From Ectopseudomonas khazarica (lineage in GTDB: Bacteria > Pseudomonadota > Gammaproteobacteria > Pseudomonadales > Pseudomonadaceae), in assembly GCF_004521985.1 (NCBI RefSeq), contig NZ_SBHZ01000001.1, positions 248,001 to 312,000 of the forward strand: a stretch of DNA of 64,000 nucleotides. Direction: 5' to 3'. The translations under genes and the position numbers were made by a program. Positions 8,685 to 18,111 of this stretch are shown here, piece by piece; position 1 is the stretch's first letter, and each line of letters starts with the position of its first letter. The notes under the pieces are model-generated. The model worked only from the letters and a program-made list of their open reading frames with translations, was not told the origin of the DNA and did not search any database.

Positions 8685-9656
8685 ATGGCCGTGCAAGACC
8701 TGCTTTCCCAGGACGAGATCGATGCGCTGCTGCATGGCGTCGACGACGGGTTGGTCGAGACCGAAGACTCCGCCGATCCGACGAGCGTCAAGCAGTATGA
8801 CCTGACCAGTCAGGACCGTATCGTCCGTGGGCGCATGCCGACCCTGGAGATGATCAACGAGCGCTTCGCCCGTTACACCCGCATCAGCATGTTCAACCTG
8901 CTGCGGCGCTCCGCCGACGTCGCCGTGGGTGGCGTGCAGGTGATGAAGTTCGGTGAGTACGTGCATTCGCTGTACGTGCCGACCAGCCTCAACCTGGTGA
9001 AGATGAAGCCGCTGCGTGGCACCGGGCTGTTCATCCTCGATGCCAAGCTGGTGTTCAAGCTGGTGGACAACTTCTTCGGCGGCGACGGTCGCCACGCCAA
9101 GATCGAGGGACGCGAGTTCACCCCGACCGAACTGCGCGTGGTGCGCATGGTGCTGGATCAGGCCTTCGTCGATCTGCGCGAAGCCTGGCACGCGGTGATG
9201 GATATCAACTTCGAGTACGTCAACTCGGAGGTCAACCCGGCGCTGGCCAATATCGTCAGCCCCAGTGAGGTGGTGGTGGTCTCCACCTTCCACATCGAGC
9301 TGGACGGCGGTGGCGGCGACCTGCACATCACCATGCCGTATTCGATGATCGAGCCGATCCGCGAGATGCTCGACGCCGGCTTCCAGTCCGATGTCGACGA
9401 TCAGGACGAGCGCTGGATCAAGGCCCTGCGCGAAGACATCCTCGATGTCAGCGTGCCCCTGTCCGCGACGGTGGCGCGTCGTCAGCTGAAGCTGCGCGAC
9501 ATCCTGCACATGCAGCCGGGAGACGTGATCCCGGTGGAGCTGCCGGACAACGTGATCATGCGCGCCAATGGCGTGCCGACCTTCAAGGTCAAGCTGGGGG
9601 CCCACAAGGGCAACCTGGCCTTGCAGGTGCTGGACCCGATCGAACGCCAGCGCTGA
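8685..9656 (+). CDS. fliM: Flagellar motor switch protein FliM
   Basis: 323 residues, normal length. The N-terminal CheY-P binding segment (DLLSQDEIDALLHG, residues 4-17) is present. It is followed by the CheC-like middle domain that contacts FliG and a C-terminal SpoA domain (about 250-320) that pairs with FliN. It forms the C-ring wall and controls rotation sense. GGGAG precedes the ATG. Confidence 0.98.
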   Translation: MAVQDLLSQDEIDALLHGVDDGLVETEDSADPTSVKQYDLTSQDRIVRGRMPTLEMINERFARYTRISMFNLLRRSADVAVGGVQVMKFGEYVHSLYVPTSLNLVKMKPLRGTGLFILDAKLVFKLVDNFFGGDGRHAKIEGREFTPTELRVVRMVLDQAFVDLREAWHAVMDINFEYVNSEVNPALANIVSPSEVVVVSTFHIELDGGGGDLHITMPYSMIEPIREMLDAGFQSDVDDQDERWIKALREDILDVSVPLSATVARRQLKLRDILHMQPGDVIPVELPDNVIMRANGVPTFKVKLGAHKGNLALQVLDPIERQR

Positions 9657-9725
9657 AGCGCCGGCAACCCTGTGGGCCGGTTGGCCCGATGCGAACGAAT
9701 AGCTGAAGCCAGGCGAGGAAAGACG

Positions 9726-10205
9726 ATGGCAGACGAAGAAAACACTTCCCCCGAGGAACAGGCACTGGCCGACGAGTGGGCTGCTGCGCTGGCCGAGGCC
9801 GGTGAAGACGCCGGGCAGGACGACATCGACGCCATGCTGGCCGGGCAGGAGGCCGCACAACCTGCGCAGCCCGCCGCGCCGCGTGCGCCGATGGAGGAGT
9901 TCGGCAGCGCACCGCCGTCGCCCAACCTGCCGGTCAACCTGGAAGGGCCCAACCTGGATGTGATTCTGGATATTCCGGTGTCCATCTCCATGGAGGTCGG
10001 CAACACCGACATCACCATCCGCAACCTGCTGCAGCTCAACCAGGGTTCGGTGATCGAGCTCGATCGCCTGGCCGGCGAGCCGCTGGACGTGCTGGTCAAC
10101 GGTACGCTGATCGCCCATGGCGAAGTGGTCGTGGTCAACGAAAAGTTCGGCATCCGCCTGACCGACGTGATCAGCCCCAGCGAACGCATCAAGAAGCTGC
10201 GCTGA
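9726..10205 (+). CDS. fliN: Flagellar motor switch protein FliN
   Basis: 159 residues from the ATG at 9726 (MADEENTSPEEQ), preceded by GAGGAAAG. An upstream in-frame reading from 9672 adds 18 residues without a good binding site. The N-terminal ~75 residues are an acidic, Ala/Pro-rich extension of the Pseudomonas type. The C-terminal SpoA domain (about 80-157, VSISMEVGNTDITIRNLL) builds the base of the C-ring with FliM. Confidence 0.97.
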   Translation: MADEENTSPEEQALADEWAAALAEAGEDAGQDDIDAMLAGQEAAQPAQPAAPRAPMEEFGSAPPSPNLPVNLEGPNLDVILDIPVSISMEVGNTDITIRNLLQLNQGSVIELDRLAGEPLDVLVNGTLIAHGEVVVVNEKFGIRLTDVISPSERIKKLR

Positions 10206-10206
10206 C

Positions 10207-10638
10207 ATGAGCCGAATCCTTGCGTTGCTGTTGGCGCTGCCTGGCGTCGTTGTCGCCGCCGAGCCTGCCGGCAAGGCCGCGACGCCGATGGCCAGCAGCG
10301 ATGTGGCCGGCCAGCTCGGCCAGTTGCTGCTGGGGCTGTTGCTGGTCATCGGCCTGATCTTCCTGCTGGCCTGGCTGCTGCGCCGTGTGCAGCAGCTGGC
10401 ACCGCGTGGTGGCCAGGTGATCAAGCTGCTGGCGACCCAGCCGCTCGGGCCGCGCGATCGCCTGGTGCTGGTGCAGGTGGGCAACGAGCAGATCCTCCTG
10501 GGCCTGTCCGCCGGGCGCATCGCGCCGCTGCATGTGCTCAAGGAGCCGGTGCACCTGGGCGATGCCGAGCCCGCCACCCCCGAGTTCGCCCAGCGCCTGA
10601 TGGAGCTGCTGGGCAAGGATCAGAAGGATAAATCCTGA
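10207..10638 (+). CDS. fliO: Flagellar export protein FliO
   Basis: 143 residues. A signal-like N-terminus ([20 protein letters not shown]) is followed by a membrane helix (about residues 35-60, [20 protein letters not shown]) and a small cytoplasmic domain with [19 protein letters not shown]. FliO assists assembly of the FliP pore. It begins 1 bp after fliN, and its TGA overlaps the fliP ATG. Confidence 0.93.
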   Translation: MSRILALLLALPGVVVAAEPAGKAATPMASSDVAGQLGQLLLGLLLVIGLIFLLAWLLRRVQQLAPRGGQVIKLLATQPLGPRDRLVLVQVGNEQILLGLSAGRIAPLHVLKEPVHLGDAEPATPEFAQRLMELLGKDQKDKS

Positions 10639-11423
10639 TGCTGCGTCTGTTGCTGGTGCTGGTGCTTAGCCTGGCCACTTCGCTGGCGTTCGCCGAGGAT
10701 CCGCCCACGGGCAATAGCCTGATCCAGCAGGGCAGCAGCCCGCTGTCGATCCCGGCCATCACCCTGTCCACGGACGCGGACGGCCAGCAGGAGTACTCGG
10801 TCAGCCTGCAGATCCTGCTGATCATGACCGCGCTGAGCTTCATCCCGGCGTTCGTCATGCTGATGACCAGCTTCACCCGGATCATCATCGTGTTCTCCAT
10901 CCTGCGGCAGGCGCTCGGCCTGCAGCAGACGCCCTCGAACCAGATTCTGGTGGGGTTGGCGCTGTTTCTCACGATGTTCATCATGGCGCCGGTGTTCGAC
11001 CGCATCAACAGCGACGCCCTGCAGCCCTATCTCAACGAGGAGATCGTCGCCCAGGAGGCGCTGACGCGTGCCGAGGGGCCGATCCGCGACTTCATGCTGG
11101 CGCAGACCCGCGAGAGCGATCTGGAGCTGTTCGTGCGCCTGTCCAAGCGTACCGACCTGGCCGGTGTCGAGGACGTGCCGCTGACCATCCTGGTGCCGGC
11201 CTTCGTGACGTCCGAGCTGAAGACGGCCTTCCAGATCGGCTTCATGATCTTCATCCCGTTCCTGATCATCGACATGGTGGTCGCCAGTATCCTCATGGCC
11301 ATGGGCATGATGATGCTGTCGCCGCTGATCATCTCGCTGCCGTTCAAGATCATGCTGTTCGTGCTGGTCGATGGCTGGGCGCTGATCATGGGCACCCTGG
11401 CCGCCAGCTTCGGCACCTTATAG
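10638..11423 (+). CDS. fliP: Flagellar export gate protein FliP
   Basis: 261 residues with a cleavable signal sequence ([20 protein letters not shown]) and the four FliP membrane segments. Family motifs include the [20 protein letters not shown] region and [20 protein letters not shown]. FliP pentamers form the export pore with FliQ and FliR. The start overlaps the fliO stop by 1 bp (TGATG). Confidence 0.97.
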   Translation: MLRLLLVLVLSLATSLAFAEDPPTGNSLIQQGSSPLSIPAITLSTDADGQQEYSVSLQILLIMTALSFIPAFVMLMTSFTRIIIVFSILRQALGLQQTPSNQILVGLALFLTMFIMAPVFDRINSDALQPYLNEEIVAQEALTRAEGPIRDFMLAQTRESDLELFVRLSKRTDLAGVEDVPLTILVPAFVTSELKTAFQIGFMIFIPFLIIDMVVASILMAMGMMMLSPLIISLPFKIMLFVLVDGWALIMGTLAASFGTL

Positions 11424-11433
11424 CGAGGCGCAC

Positions 11434-11703
11434 ATGACCCCCGAGATTGCGGTTGACCTGTTTCGCGAAGCGCTCTGGCTGATCGTCCTGATCGTCGGCC
11501 TGGCGGTGGTGCCGAGCCTGGTGGTCGGCCTGATCGTGGCGATGTTCCAGGCGGCCACGCAGATCAACGAACAGACCCTGAGTTTCCTGCCGCGCCTGAT
11601 GGTGATGCTGATCACCCTGATCTGGGCCGGTCCCTGGTTGGTGAGTCAGCTGATGGAGTACACCCAGACGCTGATTCAGAACATTCCCTACCTGATCGGT
11701 TGA
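11434..11703 (+). CDS. fliQ: Flagellar export gate protein FliQ
   Basis: 89 residues, the standard FliQ length, consisting of two membrane helices (about 15-40 and 52-78) joined by a short loop with QAATQINEQTLSFLPR. It wraps around the FliP/FliR pore. GAGGCGCAC precedes the ATG. It lies 10 bp after fliP and 12 bp before fliR. Confidence 0.96.
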   Translation: MTPEIAVDLFREALWLIVLIVGLAVVPSLVVGLIVAMFQAATQINEQTLSFLPRLMVMLITLIWAGPWLVSQLMEYTQTLIQNIPYLIG

Positions 11704-11715
11704 GGGCAGGGGGCG

Positions 11716-12492
11716 ATGCTGGAGTTGAGCAATGCGCAGATCAGCGGCTGGGTCGGCCAGTTCCTGCTGCCGTTGTTCCGTATCGCGGCGATGCTGATGG
11801 TGATGCCGATCATCGGTACGCAGCTGGTGCCGACCCGCGTGCGCCTGTACCTGGCGCTGGCCATCAGCGTGGTGCTGGTGCCGACCCTGCCGCCGATGCC
11901 GCAGGTGGACGCATTGAGCCTGCGCAGCCTGCTGCTGATCGTCGAGCAGGTGCTGATCGGTGCCATGCTGGGCTTCGTCCTGCAGCTGTTCTTCCACCTC
12001 TTCATCGTCGCGGGGCAGATCATCGCCATGCAGATGGGCCTGGGTTTCGCCTCGATGGTCGACCCAACCAACGGCGTCTCGGTGCCGGTGCTCGGGCAGT
12101 TCATGCTGATGCTGGTGACCCTGCTGTTCCTGGCGATCAACGGGCACCTGGTGGCGCTGGAGGTGCTGGCCGAGAGCTTCGTCACCTTGCCTTACGGGCA
12201 GGGGCTGATGGTCGATCACTACTGGACCCTGGCGGGCAAGCTCGGCTGGGTCATCGGTGCCGGGCTGCTGCTGACGCTGCCGGCGGTCACCGCCCTGCTG
12301 GTGATCAACCTGGCCTTTGGCGTGATGACCCGCGCCGCGCCGCAGCTGAACATCTTCTCCATCGGTTTCCCGCTGACCCTGGCCATGGGCCTGGTGATCT
12401 TCTGGGTCAGCCTTTCCGACTTTGGCAGCCTGTTCCAGGCGCTGGCCAGCGACGCCCTGCAGCAGCTGGGCGAATTCGCCGAAACGCGATGA
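11716..12492 (+). CDS. fliR: Flagellar export gate protein FliR
   Basis: 258 residues with about six hydrophobic helices. The conserved middle segment AGQIIAMQMGLGFASMVDPT is present. FliR completes the FliP5-FliQ4-FliR1 export gate, and its C-terminal part contacts FlhB. It lies directly upstream of flhB with a 9-bp gap. Confidence 0.96.
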   Translation: MLELSNAQISGWVGQFLLPLFRIAAMLMVMPIIGTQLVPTRVRLYLALAISVVLVPTLPPMPQVDALSLRSLLLIVEQVLIGAMLGFVLQLFFHLFIVAGQIIAMQMGLGFASMVDPTNGVSVPVLGQFMLMLVTLLFLAINGHLVALEVLAESFVTLPYGQGLMVDHYWTLAGKLGWVIGAGLLLTLPAVTALLVINLAFGVMTRAAPQLNIFSIGFPLTLAMGLVIFWVSLSDFGSLFQALASDALQQLGEFAETR

Positions 12493-12501
12493 GGAGTCCG
12501 C

Positions 12502-13638
12502 ATGGCTGAAAGCGAAAGCGGCGCCGACAAGAGCGAGGAACCCACAGGCAAGCGGCTCGAGGAGTCGCGGAAAAAAGGCCAGATCGCTCGCTCCAAGGAA
12601 CTCAACACGCTGGCGGTGACGCTCACCGGCACCGTGGCGCTGATCAGCTTTGGCGCCTACATGGGCAACACCCTGATAGGGGTGATGCGCGGCAACTTCA
12701 GCCTGCCGCGCGACGTGCTGATGAACGAAGGCAGCATGGCCCTGCACCTGCTGGCCTCCGGCAAGGCCGCCCTGGTGGCGGTGCAGCCGTTCTTCATCGC
12801 CTTGCTGATCGCCTCGGTGGTCGGCCCGATCGCGCTGGGCGGCTGGCTGTTCTCTGCCGAGGCCCTGCAGCCCAAGGCCAGCCGGATGAATCCGCTGGCG
12901 GGGCTCAAGCGTATGTTCTCCGTGCAGGCGCTGGTCGAGCTGCTCAAGGCGCTGGCCAAGTTCCTGGTGATCCTGGCCGTGGCGCTGCTGGTGTTGTCGG
13001 TCGACCAGGACGATCTACTGTCGATTGCCAACGAGCCGCTCGAGCCGGCGATCCTGCACAGCCTCAAGGTCGTCGGCTGGAGCGCTTTCTGGCTGTCCTG
13101 CGGGCTGATCCTGATCGCGGCGGTGGATGTGCCGTTTCAGCTCTGGAGTCACAAGCAGAAGCTGATGATGACCAAGCAGGAAGTGCGTGACGAATACAAG
13201 GACACCGAAGGCAAGCCCGAGGTCAAGGGCCGCATCCGCCAGTTGCAGCGGGAAATGGCCGAGCGGCGGATGATGCAGTCGGTGCCGCAGGCCGACGTGG
13301 TGATCACCAACCCGACCCACTTCGCGGTGGCGCTGAAATACGACCCGGAAAAGGGTGGGGCGCCGATGTTGCTGGCCAAGGGTGGCGACTTCCTGGCGCT
13401 GAAGATCCGTGAAATCGCCCAGGAGCACCAGGTGATGGTGCTGGAGTCGCCGGCACTGGCGCGGGCGGTGTACTACTCCACCGAGCTGGACCAGGAGATT
13501 CCTGCCGGTCTGTACCTGGCGGTGGCCCAGGTGCTGGCCTACGTCTACCAGCTGCGTCAGTACCGCGCCGGCAAGGGCAAGCGCCCCGGACCGCTGCCGG
13601 ATCTGCCCATCCCGCCGGACCTGCGTCGCGACACGTAA
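12502..13638 (+). CDS. flhB: Flagellar export switch protein FlhB
   Basis: 378 residues: a four-helix membrane domain (about 30-210) and a cytoplasmic domain. The autocleavage motif NPTH is intact at Asn270-His273 (VVITNPTHFAVALKYDPEKG). Self-cleavage between Asn and Pro lets FlhB change from hook to filament substrates under FliK control. The C-terminal tail is Pro/Arg-rich. It is the last gene of the fliL unit. Confidence 0.98.
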   Translation: MAESESGADKSEEPTGKRLEESRKKGQIARSKELNTLAVTLTGTVALISFGAYMGNTLIGVMRGNFSLPRDVLMNEGSMALHLLASGKAALVAVQPFFIALLIASVVGPIALGGWLFSAEALQPKASRMNPLAGLKRMFSVQALVELLKALAKFLVILAVALLVLSVDQDDLLSIANEPLEPAILHSLKVVGWSAFWLSCGLILIAAVDVPFQLWSHKQKLMMTKQEVRDEYKDTEGKPEVKGRIRQLQREMAERRMMQSVPQADVVITNPTHFAVALKYDPEKGGAPMLLAKGGDFLALKIREIAQEHQVMVLESPALARAVYYSTELDQEIPAGLYLAVAQVLAYVYQLRQYRAGKGKRPGPLPDLPIPPDLRRDT

Positions 13639-13666
13639 GCGGCGTCGTACGCGGCTTCGGCATTTG

Positions 13667-13682
13667 TGGAACGCTTCTTGCC
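13667..13682 (+). promoter_or_regulatory. Sigma-54 (RpoN) promoter of flhA
   Basis: TGGAACGCTTCTTGCC fits TGGCACG-N4-TTGCW with one change in the -24 box, and GG and GC are 12 bp apart. The start point would be near 13693. It falls in the only sizeable gap between flhB and flhA, and flhA is a FleQ/RpoN target in P. aeruginosa. Confidence 0.65.
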
Positions 13683-13739
13683 ATTACCCCTCTAGGACGC
13701 AGTCTCGCGTCAAAAGATTGAATGGTTGGGGTAGGGCAC

Positions 13740-15869
13740 GTGGCAGTAGATCGAGCACAGTTAATCGGTGAAGTGCGCAGCAACCTGGCAGGCTTGCGCC
13801 ATGGCAACCTGGGCATTCCGCTGTTGCTGCTGGTCATGCTCGGCATGGTCATGCTGCCGATCCCGGCGTTCCTGCTCGATGTGCTGTTCACCTTCAGCAT
13901 CGCCCTGTCGATCGTCGTCCTGCTGGTCAGCATCTACGCCCTGCGACCGCTGGATTTCGCCGTGTTCCCCACCATCCTGCTGGCGGCGACGCTGCTGCGC
14001 CTGGCGCTGAACGTGGCGTCCACGCGCGTGGTGCTGCTCAACGGTCACGAGGGGCATGGCGCGGCGGGGCAGGTGATCCAGGCCTTCGGCGAGGTGGTGA
14101 TCGGCGGCAACTACGTGGTCGGTATCGTGGTGTTCGCCATCCTCATGATCATCAACTTCGTGGTGGTCACCAAGGGTGCCGGGCGCATCTCCGAAGTGAG
14201 CGCGCGTTTCACCCTGGATGCCATGCCCGGCAAGCAGATGGCCATCGACGCCGACCTCAACGCCGGCCTCATCGACCAGGTCGAGGCCAAGAAGCGCCGC
14301 AGCGAAGTGGCGCAGGAAGCTGACTTCTACGGTTCCATGGACGGTGCCAGCAAGTTCGTCCGCGGTGACGCCATCGCCGGCTTGCTGATCCTGTTCATCA
14401 ACCTCATCGGCGGTATCGCCATCGGCGTGCTGCAGCACAGCCTGGCCTTCTCCGACGCCGGCAAGGTCTACACCCTGCTGACCATCGGTGACGGCCTGGT
14501 GGCGCAGATTCCTTCCCTGTTGCTGTCCACGGCGGCGGCGGTGATGGTGACCCGCGTGTCCACCTCCGAGGACATGGGCGCGCAGGTCAACCGGCAGATG
14601 TTCGCCTCGCCGCGTGCGCTGGCCGTGGCCGCAGCGATCATGATCGCCATGGGCCTGGTGCCGGGCATGCCGCACTTTTCCTTCATCGGCCTGGGCCTGA
14701 TCGCCGCCGGTGGCGCGTACTGGATCGCCCATCGCCAGCGCAAGGCCAAGGAAGAGGAGGTCAAGGAGGTCCAGCGTCAGCAGGAGCTGCTGCCGGCGCA
14801 GAAGGCCCAGGAGGTCAAGGAACTGGGCTGGGATGACGTCACCCCGGTGGACATGGTCGGCCTGGAGGTGGGCTATCGCCTGATTCCGCTGGTCGATCGC
14901 AACCAGGGCGGCCAACTGCTGGCGCGGATCAAGGGCGTGCGCAAGAAGCTCTCGCAGGAAATGGGCTTTCTCATGCCCTCGGTGCACATCCGCGATAACC
15001 TCGACCTGGCGCCCAACGCCTATCGCCTGACGCTGATGGGCGTCAGCGTCGCCGAGGCGGAGGTCTATCCCGACCGGGAACTGGCGATCAACCCCGGCCA
15101 GGTGTTCGGCCCGCTCAATGGGATCGCCGCCAAGGATCCGGCGTTCGGCCTGGAGGCGGTATGGATCGACCCCAGCCAGCGTGATCAGGCGCAATCGCTC
15201 GGCTACACCGTGGTCGACGCCAGTACGGTGGTCGCGACTCACCTCAACCAGATCCTGCACAAGCACGCCCACGAGTTGCTCGGTCACGAGGAAGTGCAAC
15301 AGCTCATGCAGTTGCTGGCCAAGAGCTCGCCCAAGCTGGCCGAGGAGCTGGTGCCGGGGCTGGTGTCGCTGTCGACCCTGCTCAAGGTGTTGCAGGCACT
15401 GCTGCAGGAGCAGGTGCCGGTACGCGATATCCGCACCATCGCCGAGGCGATCGCCAACGTCGCGCCGAAGAGTCAAGATCCCGCCGCGATGGTCGCCGCA
15501 GTCCGCGTGTCGCTGGCCCGCGCAATCGTGCAAAGCATTGTGGGACTAGAGCCGGAGCTGCCTGTGATCACCCTGGAGCCAAGGTTGGAACAGATATTGC
15601 TGAACAGTCTGCAGAAGGCCGGTCAGGGCAGCGAGGATGGCATCCTCCTCGAGCCCGGCATGGCTGAAAAGCTGCAGCGTTCCCTGGTGGATGCGGCGCA
15701 GCGCCAGGAAATGCTCGGCAAACCGGTGATCCTGCTGGTGGCCGGTCCGATCCGGGCGATGCTCTCGCGCTTCGCGCGGCTGGCGGTACCCAGCATGCAC
15801 GTGCTGGCGTACCAGGAAATTCCGGACAACAAGCAGGTCACCATAGTCGCTACGGTTGGCCAGAACTGA
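13740..15869 (+). CDS. flhA: Flagellar export gate protein FlhA
   Basis: 709 residues from GTG 13740 (reading VAVDRAQLIGEVRSNLAG). I chose this start because known Pseudomonas FlhA proteins begin at MDRSQLI. An ATG at 13722 in the same frame adds six residues without a clear ribosome binding site. The N-terminal half has eight membrane helices and the FHIPEP-family segment (VVTKGAGRISEVSARFTLDA, then MPGKQMAIDADLNAGLID). The C-terminal half is the cytoplasmic ring that docks FliH/FliI and chaperones. flhF follows after 11 bp. Confidence 0.97.
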   Translation: MAVDRAQLIGEVRSNLAGLRHGNLGIPLLLLVMLGMVMLPIPAFLLDVLFTFSIALSIVVLLVSIYALRPLDFAVFPTILLAATLLRLALNVASTRVVLLNGHEGHGAAGQVIQAFGEVVIGGNYVVGIVVFAILMIINFVVVTKGAGRISEVSARFTLDAMPGKQMAIDADLNAGLIDQVEAKKRRSEVAQEADFYGSMDGASKFVRGDAIAGLLILFINLIGGIAIGVLQHSLAFSDAGKVYTLLTIGDGLVAQIPSLLLSTAAAVMVTRVSTSEDMGAQVNRQMFASPRALAVAAAIMIAMGLVPGMPHFSFIGLGLIAAGGAYWIAHRQRKAKEEEVKEVQRQQELLPAQKAQEVKELGWDDVTPVDMVGLEVGYRLIPLVDRNQGGQLLARIKGVRKKLSQEMGFLMPSVHIRDNLDLAPNAYRLTLMGVSVAEAEVYPDRELAINPGQVFGPLNGIAAKDPAFGLEAVWIDPSQRDQAQSLGYTVVDASTVVATHLNQILHKHAHELLGHEEVQQLMQLLAKSSPKLAEELVPGLVSLSTLLKVLQALLQEQVPVRDIRTIAEAIANVAPKSQDPAAMVAAVRVSLARAIVQSIVGLEPELPVITLEPRLEQILLNSLQKAGQGSEDGILLEPGMAEKLQRSLVDAAQRQEMLGKPVILLVAGPIRAMLSRFARLAVPSMHVLAYQEIPDNKQVTIVATVGQN

Positions 15870-15880
15870 GGTAAAGGGTC

Positions 15881-17191
15881 ATGCAGGTCAAACGCTTCTT
15901 CGCCGCCGATATGCGGACCGCCATGAAACTGGTGCGTGACGAACTGGGCGCCGATGCCTCGATCATCGGCAACCGCCGCGTGGCTGGCGGTGTGGAGCTG
16001 ACGGCTGCACTGGATTACCAGGCGCCGGCCCCGGCACGCCCGAACCCGGCGCTGGAAGCCGAATTGCGCAAGACCCAGGCGCGCATCGCCAGCGCCCAGG
16101 CCGAGCTGACCACCCGTGCCGAACAGGATGCCGGCAAGGATCGCCAGTTGTTCGCCAACGAGTCGCTGCTGGCGCCCGAGCTGCCGGCGACGCCGGTCAA
16201 GCCGCAGCGCCCGCTCGAGGCGCCTGTCGCCGCTGCACCTGCGGTCGATCCCCGGGCTCTGGACGCGATGCGCTTCGAGCTGCATGGTCTGCGTGAGCTG
16301 ATCGAAGTCCAGCTGGGGTCCATCGCCTGGGGGCAGCTGCAGAATCGTCGTCCGCAGCAGGCCAACCTCTGGCGCCGCCTGCAGCGCATGGGCCTGTCGG
16401 CCGAGCTGTCGCAAGCCCTGCTGAGCAAGGTGGCCGGTGTGGCCGAGCCGCGTCAGGCCTGGCGCATGCTGCTGGCCCACCTGGCTCACGCGATCAGAAC
16501 GCCCAAGGTCGAGCCGCTGGAAGAGGGTGGGGTGATCGCCCTGGTCGGTCCGGCCGGCATGGGCAAGACCACCACGCTGGCCAAGCTGGCTGCGCGCTAC
16601 GTGCTTAAGTACGGCGCGCAGCAGGTCGCTCTGGTGAGCATGGACAGCTATCGTATTGGCGCACAGGAGCAACTGAAGACGCTTGGGCGTATCCTTGGCG
16701 TATCGGTGACCCAGGTCGATCCCGGTCAGTCTCTGCTGCAGGCTCTGACGCCGCTGGCCAAGAAACGCGTGGTGCTGGTCGACACAGCAGGCCTGCCGGG
16801 TAACGATCCGGCACTGCGCCTGCAGCTGGAGAGCCTGGCGTCGCCACGCATCAAGTCGAAGAATTATCTGGTTTTGGCGGCAACGAGTCAGAACCAAGTG
16901 CTCAAGGCGGCCTACCATAGTTACAAGCGCTGCGGACTTTCTGGTTGCATACTGACCAAGCTGGACGAGGCTGCGAGCCTGGGCGAGGTATTGGGTCTGG
17001 CTATAGGCCAGCATCTGCCGGTAGCCTATGTGACAGACGGGCCGCGCATTCCGGATGACCTGCAGGTACCGCGCAGCCACCAGCTGGTCAGCCGCGCAGT
17101 GGGCCTGCAGTCTGCGGAGGAGCCGAGTGAGGACGCCATGGCGCAGTTGTTCGCCGGGCTCTATCACCAGCCCGCGCAGCGCGCCGGCTGA
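15881..17191 (+). CDS. flhF: Flagellar placement GTPase FlhF
   Basis: 436 residues. A basic N-terminal region (MQVKRFFAADMRTAMKLVRD) is followed by an SRP-type NG GTPase domain. The P-loop GPAGMGKTTT is near residue 223, the G3 motif VLVDTAGLPG near 303, and the G4 motif TKLD near 360. FlhF recruits the first basal-body parts to the cell pole and works with FleN. It is probably cotranscribed with flhA. Confidence 0.96.
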   Translation: MQVKRFFAADMRTAMKLVRDELGADASIIGNRRVAGGVELTAALDYQAPAPARPNPALEAELRKTQARIASAQAELTTRAEQDAGKDRQLFANESLLAPELPATPVKPQRPLEAPVAAAPAVDPRALDAMRFELHGLRELIEVQLGSIAWGQLQNRRPQQANLWRRLQRMGLSAELSQALLSKVAGVAEPRQAWRMLLAHLAHAIRTPKVEPLEEGGVIALVGPAGMGKTTTLAKLAARYVLKYGAQQVALVSMDSYRIGAQEQLKTLGRILGVSVTQVDPGQSLLQALTPLAKKRVVLVDTAGLPGNDPALRLQLESLASPRIKSKNYLVLAATSQNQVLKAAYHSYKRCGLSGCILTKLDEAASLGEVLGLAIGQHLPVAYVTDGPRIPDDLQVPRSHQLVSRAVGLQSAEEPSEDAMAQLFAGLYHQPAQRAG

Positions 17192-17280
17192 ACGGCGACA
17201 ATGTTGCACCCTCTCGCGCATGAGCGCGGGAGTGAACGGCCTGATGGTCAAGTCGAAGTTAGACAAGGTGTAGAAAGAAC

Positions 17281-18111
17281 ATGGGTATGCATCCCGTACA
17301 GGTGATTGCGGTGACCGGCGGCAAGGGTGGCGTCGGCAAGACCAATGTGTCGGTGAATCTGTCCATGGCCCTGGCCGACCTCGGTCGGCGGGTGATGCTG
17401 ATGGACGCCGACCTGGGGCTGGCCAACGTCGACGTGCTGCTGGGGCTCACACCCAAGCGCACCCTGGCCGATGTGATCGCCGGCGAGTGCGATCTGCGTG
17501 ACGTGCTGCTGCAGGGGCCGGGCGGCATTCGCATCGTGCCGGCCGCGTCGGGCACGCAGAGCATGGTCAGCCTCACGCCGATGCAGCATGCCGGGCTGAT
17601 CCAGGCATTCAGCGACATCAGCGAAAACCTCGATGTCCTGGTGATCGACACCGCCGCCGGTATCGGCGACGCGGTGGTCAGCTTCGTCCGGGCGGCGCAG
17701 GAAATCCTCGTGGTGGTGTGCGACGAACCGACCTCCATCACCGATGCCTACGCCCTGATCAAGCTGCTCAACCGTGACCATGGCATCAGCCGTTTCCGCG
17801 TCCTGGCCAACATGGCTCACAGTCCGCAGGAAGGGCGCAATCTCTTTGCTAAGCTGACCAAGGTGACGGATCGTTTTCTTGATGTCGCCCTGCAGTATGT
17901 CGGCGCCGTGCCCTACGACGAGTGCGTGCGCAAGGCCGTGCAGAAACAGCGTGCCGTCTATGAGGCGTTCCCACGATCCAAGTGCGCCCTGGCGTTCAAG
18001 GCGATTGCTCAGAAGGTCGACACCTGGCCGTTGCCGGCCAACCCCCGCGGCCATCTGGAGTTCTTCGTCGAGCGTCTGGTGCAGCAACCGACGGCTGACA
18101 GTGCCGTATGA
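17281..18111 (+). CDS. fleN: Flagellar number regulator FleN (FlhG), MinD-like ATPase
   Basis: 276 residues. The deviant Walker A motif GGKGGVGKTN is at about residues 13-22, followed by MLMDADLGLANVDVLLGL and the VIDTAAGIGD switch. FleN limits flagella to one by antagonising FleQ and by acting on FlhF. It lies 89 bp after flhF, and its TGA overlaps the fliA ATG (ATGA). No separate promoter was recognised in the gap. Confidence 0.96.
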   Translation: MGMHPVQVIAVTGGKGGVGKTNVSVNLSMALADLGRRVMLMDADLGLANVDVLLGLTPKRTLADVIAGECDLRDVLLQGPGGIRIVPAASGTQSMVSLTPMQHAGLIQAFSDISENLDVLVIDTAAGIGDAVVSFVRAAQEILVVVCDEPTSITDAYALIKLLNRDHGISRFRVLANMAHSPQEGRNLFAKLTKVTDRFLDVALQYVGAVPYDECVRKAVQKQRAVYEAFPRSKCALAFKAIAQKVDTWPLPANPRGHLEFFVERLVQQPTADSAV

